DNA from: Membranipora membranacea
Taxonomy: Eukaryota > Bryozoa > Gymnolaemata > Cheilostomatida > Membraniporidae
Length of the DNA: 64,000 nt
Reading direction: 5' to 3'
NCBI GenBank assembly: GCA_914767715.1
Contig: OU612065.1
Location: 1,552,001 to 1,616,000 of the forward strand
Below, in pieces: positions 36,568-48,500 of the stretch. The notes beneath the pieces were generated by a model, which saw only the letters and a list, made by a program, of their open reading frames with translations, made no database searches and was not told the origin of the DNA. Position 1 is the stretch's first letter, and every line of letters starts with the position of its first letter. The translations under genes and the position numbers were made by a program.

Positions 36568-39500
36568 TTATTGCTTCTTTGATTTTTTAGTAGTAGGAGA
36601 TGTGGTTGATGTGTTGCTTTGCTCAGACTGAGCTCTTGCAATTTGTATATTTGTAGATTTACGGGGTACACCATCGTATCCGCTCAACTCTTCCTTGCAT
36701 TCCTCGATAGATGTGACTATAGTAGCTCGATGTGCCTCAAGGGCTACTATATTTTCTCTTATATCTAGGATTCGTCCTCTCACATCATTGATGGAGCTAT
36801 TTAACGCTCCGTATGATTGGTCAGATGGTGATAGTGCATCTAGTGCTGTTATACTCTGAGAAAGCTCTGACTCTAGATCCGCTATCTTATCCTGAAAAAT
36901 TTAACTCAGAGCGTAAACAGTACATCAATATTAAACATTCAAAACAAGCTTTTAGGATTGACGCAATTTCAAATCAGATTGTCTTGATAATCAAAAATTG
37001 CAAACAAATCACAATTTTTAACAGAGCACCAACACGAAGCTGATAACATGGGTGGTACATTTGCATGACGCACACAAAGCTATAATCTGGCAAATATTAG
37101 AGTAAGTGTATGATGATAAGGAAGCTCACCTGCTTAGCTGAGATATCTGTGCTGACATTTACAAAGTCCAGGTTCACAGAGTCCAATCGCTCCTCCAGTT
37201 CGCTGGCTTTGAATGCATGAACTGCCTTCACATGTGCCTTATCAGCAGCAGGTGACCGTGCTGACGATTCGCTGGTATTGACAAATGTGTTCCACATGGC
37301 CTGTCCTGTCATGTTAGATAAGCTCTGAGCATCAGGCTGTACCACCTTCCTCGTCAAAAACGAATCTCCTGTAAAAAAACAAACTATATTTTCAAACAGT
37401 CATATACAAAATAGGAAAATTTAAAAAGGACGAAAAATGGATTCAATTCTGATTGATTATAAGTACAGCAGACTGCAGGTTACTCTTTTCCTGATGAGAT
37501 GAGAACATACCGACTAGTTGAGATAGCTGACTGGCTACTTGTTTCTCAGATCCTCTCTCACGAGCACAATCCGAGTTTGTCTCTGCGTCTCCCAGGAACT
37601 TCTCTAGTTTATGATTCACTGAGAACTTGTTATATCTCGATAATCTGTAAATATGTACATGATGTTGAGCTTTATTATTTTTTCCTCCTAAAACCATTTG
37701 TGGGTGGTACACTGGAGTGAAATTACAAGATTAAAAAAGACAGGGCTCTAATAAAAACATACAAGTCAGTAAGAACAAACAGTAAGGCATTATAACACCT
37801 TAGAAAAATTATAGAAGAAGCTATTTTGCAGTTTTGTAGACCTGCAAACAGGCATATGAATGTCACGAGATACACGGGTACTTCTGTTCTCCTTTCTGAT
37901 GATCAGCTTGTTTAGTGGGTGGGTGTCTTGTTTACGGATTCGTAATATCAGCTTAGAGCATTGGTCTTGCATGAATAGCTTGATAGGTGGCATACCACAC
38001 TCACAGATAGCTGCGTCATAGCTGAGATCGGGATAGATGACCTTCAGAGCTTTTCGTTCTACTTGTACAACCTTATCCATTAGATTGTCAGATATTAGCG
38101 ACGACCAGACTGGACAGTACAGCTCTGAGTTATGAGCGAGAGGGAAATACTGCAGACTGGTACACAGCATTATTTACCTGAACATATCATGTGGAGCAGA
38201 GGAAACCAACCACACTTACCTCTCGTGTAATCTCTGTTTGGTAAATATGACACCGTTCTCATCTGTTGAAGGCAATAAAGTCAGATCCAGTAAATCTTCT
38301 ACCAGCTGGGCCTTTTCTTCCTCATTGAAACATTCGCCGAACAGCTCATGTAGTATGGCTACAAAATATCAGCGGCATATGTCACAATCACTGGGTAGAT
38401 AATATTCCGATGTCTACTTATAGTTGAAGATGAAATACTGATTTAGGTTTAGATTCTCTAGGTTCACGTATTACAAGTTTAGAGCAGATTTCATATATTG
38501 TCAGATGCTATATAATACTGGGGATGGTAAGATGGCGCAATCGGTTAGTGCTTGTAATTCACTGCCAGGCGGCTGGTGCCGCAGGAGTTGTGGGTTCGAG
38601 TCTCACTTGGGGAGCTTTCAAGATTGAATGTTTACTAACTAACGAATCATTACTCCACATTGTTACAAACCTTTAGCTGCTGCAGATAGAGAGTTAGAGC
38701 TGGATTTCTCTCTGAGAGAGTGAGCAGCATCAGACTGGAATCTATATCTGGCAAAGAATAGATCACCACTAACTACGGCCAGAGCTTTGTGGAACTCTCT
38801 CAAAAACTCAGGCTGGCTGTCGTCTCTCAAATCACCTGCAGGGTACATTATAATATGACATAAACATCAATAAAGGATAAGGTAATTGTATTTTTCACTT
38901 TGCGAGGGATGTTGAAAACTCCAAAACTTCATTGTGTCTCCACCGTCCATCAGGTAAATTACAACAAAACAAGTTATTACACTTGGATAGTATAGCTAGC
39001 GCAAGAAGACAAGAGTAATACTGCGTATGGTGGCTGCTCATTAAAAGGAAGGGTAAACTTTTTGATATTATGATTTGTATTTGGTGCACTGTGATGAGAG
39101 TCATACCTGCTTTGATATGAGCGAGACAATGAACAAGAACTGTGACAAAATCTCCTACAGATTCCAATCTCTCCTGTCTGATGTACAGAAGGCGGTTATT
39201 GGCGTCGAAATAGAAAGAGTTTCTGTATGTGTTCCTGACTAGTAGTTTATTAGCTGGGACCTGTAAGAATACGATTTATTCCCAATATATCAATAATTAG
39301 CCATGAGCTATTAACAAATAATTGTAAGATTGTAACATTTATAATAAAGCCACCATATCTGTAAGCACAAGAAGCTCTTCAGCAAGAAACCAAGAGTAAT
39401 GCGCTGATTTGAGGCCAAGATGTAAGATCCTCATTTATTGGTCTGTGATGTTTATGTGTAGCTAAGTTCATGTCTCTAACGTGCCGAGGATATGAGAAAA

Positions 39501-42500
39501 AATTCTACTTCCGATTACCTTATCAGCAATAAGTAGTGTGACAGGTAGATGTTGGCAGTGAGAAGCCACCAGTCTAGTGACGAAACATCCAAACTTATAC
39601 ACCACAAAGTTTCGGGCGCTTAGTTTGTTCAGATCTACTGGTATGAGTTCGGAGTCGTTTGTCCACTCAGCATCTCGTACATCTATGTATCCCTCACCTT
39701 CACAAAATAAGAACAATTGAATGCGTTATGGAACCAAAGGTATGATTAGAGCTTCCAAATCACGCTTGCAATAGCAACGATTTTACCTGAGCATTATTAT
39801 AGTAATATTAATGCTGGGTCATGAGCACACAATTAAGTTACTGTTCTAGGATCTGTTTCCAGTAGTCACAAGAGTAAGGAGTTGCAGGCCTCATTGGGAT
39901 GATATTAGCGAATTTGTTTTAAATGGTAGGGAAGTGAAACAGTGATCTCTTCAAAACAATAATAACCCTGGGAACTGAATAAGGCACAAAACGTAAGATG
40001 ATTATAGGATATACAAGGTTATAACTGAGGTGAGGATCCGGATGGGAATGCCACTGCTGAAAAGATATGTATACACATGTGTGATATGATAGATCAACTG
40101 TGGGTCTCTTTGTCTGCACTGGAGTTGGAACAGTCTCCCAGTCAAGTGAGGTCAACTCCATATGCGGACAGAAGAGCTCCGCCTCGATCTAACAATGCAA
40201 AACACGACTTACCTGAACCTGTGGATTGGGAGACAATGACATGGATATAATAATGACATACAAAGAACACTTATACGGTCACTCTTTGGACAGTGTGGAC
40301 TAAAACCAGTGGTGTCGTACCTGGTAGACATGCATCAAAATAATTTCACACGTAAGCAGAGATGATCAAAGGATCTATCTAGGAACAGTCACAACTTCAA
40401 ACTACATGCAGTGTATGACAGTCAATCTATTAAGTGTTCAATGCTACCCTAGACAGGATTACGTGATACCACAGGTATATCCATATATACATATACATAC
40501 ATATATATATACATATATCTATATATATATATGAGTGAGTGAGTGAGATTATTAAATACCTGGAGCAGGTTTGTGTCCCACTTTGACTCGACCCTCAGTG
40601 AGCGTCTTCTTCATAGCCTCGAGTTTGTGATAGAGAGGGGACGCCATGAGAAGGGCTGTCAGCTCTGCCTCATTCAGAGGTTCTGCCATAGTGTAACTCA
40701 CAGGCATCATCTGTCCTTCATTAGTAGAGCCTGTAAGGTAAAGCAAAATGGCACTCATTAAATAGCCTAGTTTGGTTATTAATTCAAACCAGTTGTGTGT
40801 TTTGTGCAGCTGCAGCGAAAATCCGGTTAGATCATGATAATTATATCAATGAACTAAACCTTTAGTTCATTGATTATATAACAGTTGTTCACACTAAATT
40901 CTTTCAGATTTCTGTAGCAATAATTTTGACCCTATAAAAACACAAGACATATGACAAAAGTTGTTGTTCTGCAGTTGCAAACTGTTTGGGGTAAATATGT
41001 CTCTGCCACTGAAGATAAAACAAAGATAGTACTGTTCTCTTAAGTGTGACATGATCTCAAACATCTTATACAGACAAGATGGATTCTTATCACTTTCCAC
41101 TTGGTACTAGTTTTACAGTGACAAATATACCAGCCAAGAGGCATAGATTATATGACAAACTTGTAATACGAGGCATGGTAGAGGTTTGTCCAGGCTGAGT
41201 AGAGTTCACACCAGCAGAAGGTTGAGCAGCTGTAGACATATTTGATGTCTCAACTACAGACGGTAACTGATCTATCTGTAAGCTTTCCTTCAATGTCAAA
41301 GCCTGTCAAGTATATTAAGGTATATTAATTATCATGATTCAACTCCCAAGATTTTATTAATCGGAACTTCAATTGTTCAGCTAAATCTAAAAATTAACAT
41401 TAAATAACAACTGAACGATACACTTCTGTTGACGAGAGGTTAATAGCCTATGGTGATGATTCCTACCTCATCAGCTTTCATATTAACAAGCTCCTCCTCT
41501 TTCTTATCCTCATACTCTTTGACTCGTTTAGCTGAATCTTCAGTGAGTGATTTCTGAGCCTTTTTCAGCTTCTCACGGCGCCTCTTCTCCAAACGCTCCT
41601 ACATCATAGAGAGTCAGCAATCAGTAATATGGATGGATTTAATACCCACATAAAACAATGTCTCAAAATATAAAAACTTGCTCTCAAAAGTTGTCACAAA
41701 CAAATAAAAATTGAATCTCTGTCGGGTTGTTCAAACATAAATATCATTAAATTTGGCACAGTGTGACGTTAAACCCGTCCCTATCCCATACTCCATTATA
41801 TTTTTCTTTTTGATCATTCCAAGCTGGGAATTTTCTTTAAAGGCAGTACACTCATACCTGAAGATGGCTCTCCATTCTCAGTTTGTCAGCGTCCATCTTG
41901 TTGACAAGTTTCTCCAGGTTCTTGTTGTGCTCCTCGAGGAGCCTCTCCTGCTCATCTTTGGTGGCCCCTCCCTGAGCTGACTGCTCCATCTCAGATTTAA
42001 TCTTCTCTCTCTGTTTCCTCACCATCTCCTCCTTACGCTGAGTCAACTGTGAATAAGAATAAAGTGTATGATATATATAACCTACCGCTAGGGACAAAAC
42101 TAAGCAGCAGATATGTATGTATGTATGTATCACCTAATGAATTATCCATGGTCTGATGTGTGATATGGTAGATAAAAATCATTGAACTTGTTTACCTGTT
42201 CCACATTACGCTGGTGTTTGGTTCGCTCGTTCTGAGTCTCCCTCTCGATCTGTTTCTCGTAGTCCTTGAGTTGATTCTCCAGTCTCTTCTTCTCCTCATC
42301 TTCGTAAGCTGTGATCATAGTACACACATTAACAGTACGACTAATTATGACACTGATAAACAACTCCAAGCATGATAAATACTGACTTACATGATGGCAG
42401 CAGGGAGTTTGGGACATACCTCCTGATGGTAGAATATCTAGTCATAACGGTAACTCTTAAATGGCCCAAATTAATTCGTACAAATCCCTCAGCAATTATT

Positions 42501-45500
42501 TGAATGCTCAGACTTCCAGCCCGCCGATATGACAGGAGGATAGAAGGTTTAACTCACCTTTCTGCTCTGTTTGTATTTTCTCAGCTTCGGCCTGCTGCTG
42601 TCTCTGTAGTTTATCTTTGACCACATTAAGCTGATCTGAGGCTGCTGCTAGCTGATCCAGTGTCTGGTGATTAGGAGAGTACTCCTTCAGAGTATCAGCC
42701 ATTTCCTATAAAAAGCAGATGTTTGGAATCTTTATATCACAATAAACCCCTGTAATATTTTACGGATTTAGATCTAACAATGAAGAATTCAGGTATTCAA
42801 GTTTAGATGGCCTCTTTCTGTATCAAGCTCTTAGCCCACCAACCTTGTAATGCCGATCCTTCAGATCAAGTTTAGCTCTGGCATACTTGACTTCCCAATC
42901 AGCCAGCGCTTTCTTCTCGATCTTCTTTTGTTCTTCAGCCTGTTTCCTGTCCAGCTCAGACATCTCCAGCTGCTGCTCGTTCAGCAGTTCTGTTCTTCGC
43001 TGGTGTAAGTCTTCTAGGCTCAATCCCTCATTCTAAATTTGTCATATAATATCGATGTGAGTGTGAATGTGAACACGAAAATACAGAGTTTTTACACCCA
43101 CAGTACTCATTTTTTCTTGAGCAATGTGACAAGGCTCAGTTGTTTAAGAATACAGCACTGTGTTATATTTTGTAATTTTACTAACTTTCAGTCTGGCCCT
43201 CGAGCCTCATATTTTGTAGTTATCTTACCTCGGCTCATGCAACATCAAGTACCTTGGCGCAACTTTAAGTTATGCAAGTTATGCTAATCTCTTAATCTCG
43301 CATGTCCGCGTGTTTTTCTCGTTCCTATTATCAAAATAACTGAACAGACACCAGGCGTCGTTTTCACAAATTTAAAATCAACACCCTAGTATATTACTTA
43401 TGAAAAAAACCCATTAAAACGGGGGATCCTCAGCGCTTACCTCCAGATCTTTGAGTTGTTGCTCATGCTTCTTTGCGAGCTCGTTGGCCATATTATTGGA
43501 TTTCTCATGAAGCTTAGCGATGGCATCGTCTACCATGAGTTTCTTTAGGGCAGCGAACTCTGTGTCGATGTCTCGTTCCTCAGCAGCGTGTCTGGCAGCG
43601 AGTACAGACTGTATAACCTTATCACAATCCTCCACACCATTCTCCTGTATACCGTCCTGTATCGCCTGCTTCTCTACCTCTTTAGCCTAAAATATAAATA
43701 TTAAATCATCGATAGATAGATACAGCTCTTCTGTAGTCAAGAGAGGAGTTCATTCCTGTCTATGATCATAGTGCAGTTGCATCAATTCAAATCACAATCA
43801 TCCAATGTGACTCACATCCAATCACATTTATTATTACCTGGGATAGTTTTATCTCATCGAGTTCCTTCTTCTGATTGAGCCACTCTTGAGTCATCTCCAT
43901 GTCTTGTTTACGTTTTAGCTCGTTCATTCTCTTCTTCTTCTTGGCAGCGAGTTTATCTCTTATTGAGAGCTGCTGCCTCACATTTTCTTGCTCTAATTTC
44001 TCAGTCAGTAGCTGCAGCTCATGATCATGTGACTCCAGAAGCTAGAAAATAGAATTTCAGGTTTTAGTTTTGTTCAGCTAAAATAACTCAGTAAATCGAT
44101 AATTCTCCAAATCGTTTGAAACAGTAAATGGCATGTATGCATGCATGTATGTATGTATGTATTTGCAGTATAAAATATAAACCACAGTCCACAACTTACG
44201 GCATCCATCTGATCTTTAGTGAGGTCTGGTCTAGCCTGTATCTCAGCTGCTTGTCTATTTTTCTTCTCCCTGATGGCCTGTTCTAGTTCACCCTCAAACT
44301 GCTTCTTAGCCGTTGACTCAGCCTGCTTGCTATCTTTGTCGGCTTGCTGCTGCACGTCAGACAGCTCATCCTTCTGTCTTTTCTTCATCTCCTCCTTATT
44401 TCTATCTTGCTCCTTACGCAAAGCCTGTTCTTCCATTGAATCACCATATGTTACTGTTGGCACCTTAAATGTCTCATCATACGCAGTCTGTACAGCAGCC
44501 TTCTGATTCATCTGCTTAGCCTGAAATCAGTGAATGTAGTGAGTTAGTCTATTCATTAAGCGGCGTGATGTAAATGTGTACAGGAATAAAGGGGCTATTT
44601 GGTTGACAGTAGTCTTATTTATTCTACAAGCAGGCTGATCAAATGTTTCACCCTATCCTATCCAACCATATTGCAATTTCAATAACAAAGATTATACAAA
44701 TGAAAGATGTCAGGAGTTACCTCTCCATGGCAAGAAAACAGGGCAAGAAAACCAAATTTATTGTGTGTGTAATCTCATCAATAAACAACCAATCAGACCT
44801 ACACTGACATAGTTATAGTAATAGTAATAGGGCGGGAAATCATCAGTGTGCAGCTTGTGAGCAGTGGGTTGAATCAAAGAGTTGGAGACTTGGTTGAATC
44901 TGGGAGTTGGAAAAATGTCCATCATCTTTCATTGATGAAGAGGAACCTAGTCATTGTAAGTGGATGAAAATATCACTGCTTAAGCCTTACCTTATGGTGA
45001 AGGTTAAGAATTATTTATTTTATGAGAGACAGAACCAGTCCCAAGGAGACAAAAACTAACTTTAATAATGAAATTATATACAAAATAAAATATAAATAAG
45101 TAGATAGGAGTAAGAAAAAACGAAAGACCAGAGTAGAGGTAGAGGCAGAGTACCATATATTCTAACAAGTATTCATGTATATAACGATTATTGCTCTTTT
45201 TAAGTTTACCTAGTTGTCTCAACATATTGCAGAGGAAGCAATTAGGTCCATGGCATGGTTGATGAATAAATTTCATATTAATTTCAATTTGATGTTTGTC
45301 ATTTTCTTTAGGTCAAGTCATCATGGCTCGATCAACCTCAAGCATCAGAAATGCACTGCGCTGGCAAGATAAGTTATGGCTGTTTGATGAATTGGTCTTA
45401 GGTTGGCTGAGCTTTGGACAACAGAGACTTGACTCGACTCATTACGAGACAGTTCTCCAACACCCAATATTCTCTGATCCCGAGTCTGTCAACAGTTGGG

Positions 45501-48500
45501 AGGAAAAGGGCTGTACCCAAAGGTTTGTGCATACTGTGATCAGTGGACAGTATGAGAATACCTTCCCTCCACCCCCGCCACAGACAAGGAAAATTCTCAA
45601 ATCAAAATCTAGCAGCAGTAGGCGACCTCATCCATACATGTCATCTCTCCCTATCCATACGAGTAAAGGGGACGAAGATTGGATACCCGATGAATCGGAT
45701 ATATCAGATGGTGAGAGTGAGTCCGGGCCTGACGTTCCGCCCTCAGTGGAGACCATGCAGCTGAAGAACCCTGATGATAGTTATGGTGGAAGCCAGTGGA
45801 AAGATGAGGACCTTAACTCAGCACTCAGACTTACATCCAAACCGACCCCTGCAGATAAGAGAATACCGTTCCTACAGAAAGCCTCAGCATATAGAAATCG
45901 ATGTTTAAAGCTCAAGAATCAGCTGTCACAGGATCTAGAAGCAGGAAATGCTCAGACTGATCAGGATGAGAGAAAAAACCAGAGTGATATTACTGTCTCC
46001 CCAGTCTGCTCAGACTCAACTATACTCTCACCACCTACGCCTCCAGGTGAGACAACAATAGGCTAGCGGGCTCCATATAACTAAGTAAATAAGTAATAAT
46101 TTCTGGTCAAGGCTCCATTCCATGTAATACTTGTATGGAAAAAAATTCAGGGTCACATACAGACACTGCATCGACGACTGACTGCTATGTGACCAATATA
46201 TCATTACCATACGGATACGTTGTTTTTTTCTCTGACATTCAGCTTATGATGATTATGGTTGTTATAAATATCAAATGCTATTTTTTACAGGCAAACCTCA
46301 CAAGCTATCAACAGCTAGGAGATTGTACAAAGAGAGGCTGAGAAGAAACGACAGAGCGAAAAAACTACTTAGATATCAAACAGGGGAGAAAAGGAGCAAA
46401 CAAGAACTGTTATGAAAGAGCACACATCAGATAGTGCTGAAGCCAAGCCAAGCTGTGAACCTTCTAACAAGGCAGTGTTCATCACTGCTGAAACCACCCT
46501 ACTCTCACCACAAGAGAAGTTCTGTACTCCTCCTTCCACTACAGGGGATGAATATGAAGAATTAGTCATTTCAGGACCACCAACTTCCTCTAGCTCTGAG
46601 TCTCCATCTATCTCTAAACCACAACCCAGTCTTCACATCCCACCATTTCACAGCCAACTACCTTCATCCAGCTTACCATCTCCAACGCTCACATCTCGGT
46701 CCCATCAGAGAAGTGAGAATGATCTGCCTGATTTGTGTGAGGATGATGAGTATCATCTGAAATGCCCCTGGACCCTAAATGGTGCCCAGATTCAACATGA
46801 AGCCGCTAAAGAATCAGTCTACCAAAGTGAGGGTATGCTCAACATGACAAGGCGACGAGTCAGCCAAAGGAAACATCAGACCACAGTAGTAGGGGACAAA
46901 GAGGAGAGAACGACACCTAAAAAACCTGCTCCCCTAGGAGATACTGCCAACATGGTCAAACCTAAACCTGAATATTCTACTCAAATATCTTCAATTAGCA
47001 GCTTGAATCCAAAAGTGAGTCTGCAAAATGAAGTCATTGATCTGACCATATTTCATCATAAATCATGTAAGGTACAGAGAAGAATAACAGACTTCTTCAA
47101 AATCTGACATTCTGCATATCGTGAGGCAACTCACTGATAGCTTAGAGTACCAGAGCCATGTCAATTATGTTTTATCTAAGATGCATCTGAGATAGATGAT
47201 TTTTGATATAGTCAGGACTGGTTGAGTCATATCTAACACTTCTTAGCTCTTTGAATTTTGGGCATTATATTCACTATTTGGCTCCCTTACAATGATCCTG
47301 GATTGTATAGCCTATTCATAGTCATATCTAAGATTATAAATACTCATAGTAAATACTAGTCTGAGCCCCCAAGACTTTTGCCCCTCGCCTGACGGCCCCC
47401 CTGGCGAGGGAAGTAAATACTCATTATAAATAATTCATTGGTCATATCTAGCTTATGTAACTAACTACCCACTACGAAAGCAAATGTCTGTTATGTTATG
47501 TCAAAGATTATAAAGACTTGGTTTTGTTATGTTATGTTATTGGACTGTAAAATTCAAATATGTAGTTTATAGAATGCAGAGCAGTAGCAAACGTTCCCTA
47601 AATATTTTTCAATAAAATAACTAAAATCTGATGTGTTTGTTCTATGAGCGGATTATTACCTGCTGTTCTAAGAATCTTTGCGCTGCTTCCTCCTCGCTCT
47701 TCCTCTGATTATCGTTGAGCCGCCTGGCTCTCCTGGCAGCTAACTTTGCTTCCAGCTCGTTAGTCTGTCTCTCTAGTTCATAGCTCTGCTCTGTGTTCAG
47801 ATTATCACAGTCCTGTCTGTACTGATCCATTATCTTACGCCTGGCTATCTCATCTACATCTGGTGAATTCTGTGTCAGCTGTTGTCAAAAACATGTAATT
47901 GTGTAAATGAAGCCAAAAGCCAAAAAAATTCTAGCAAAATGTCAACAGCTGGAGTGATAATAAAATGACACAAAAAACTTACCAAAACATATTTGGTGTG
48001 TAATTAAAGAATATTGAAAATGGATAATGCATGTTTTAAATTTGTATGTAATATATAATTAAATAATGTCAGCATACCTTGTCGAGAATATTTCTGTGTT
48101 CTGCTATAAGAGAACTGCTGTTTTCCTCGTTGATCATTTGTTTGATCTGACTCTCCTCGGTCTGTAGCTCACTGTCTAGCTCAGCTTGTTTATTTTCTAG
48201 CTGAGCTTTCTGTCTTTTCTCGAGCTCTTTAAGCGCTTCCTCCACCTGGTCATGTTTACCTTGCTGTATCAGCTGCTGGGATAACTCCATCTTCTCCTGC
48301 TCATGTCTGTCTGTCATCTCATCTATCACCTAAATAAAAACAAACCATCACATTTGAATGATGTACACATGCTTGAAAAGCTGAGACATTTTATGCAGGC
48401 AGGCAAAGGCTGCTGACACCAGTAAACAGCAGCATGAGGCATGTAATATAAGAGTATCTCACCTTTCTACGCCTGTTTCCCATTTTCTGTCTTAGCTGAG

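Larger units (their letters stand above)
36568..40760 (-). other. C-terminal region of the giant protein
   Basis: After the coiled coil, the sequence looks globular. It has NEAELTALLMASPLYHKLEA near 40.6 kb, a hydrophobic ARNFVVYKFGCFVTRLV block at 39.6 kb, and SVGDFVTVLVHCLAHIKAGD at 39.1 kb joined to FLREFHKALAVVSGDLFFAR at 38.8 kb. A final coiled segment (DKIADLESELSQSI, 36568-36891) ends in a lysine-rich tail. No named domain is recognised. The HCLAH pentad looks like a metalloprotease HExxH motif lacking its Glu, so catalysis is not expected. Confidence 0.65.

Noticed and set aside
44219-44506. Cys/Ser-rich open frame on the plus strand
   Set aside because: It is the antisense of a coiled-coil exon of the giant gene. 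Glu/Lys codons read as Ser/Leu/Cys on the other strand.
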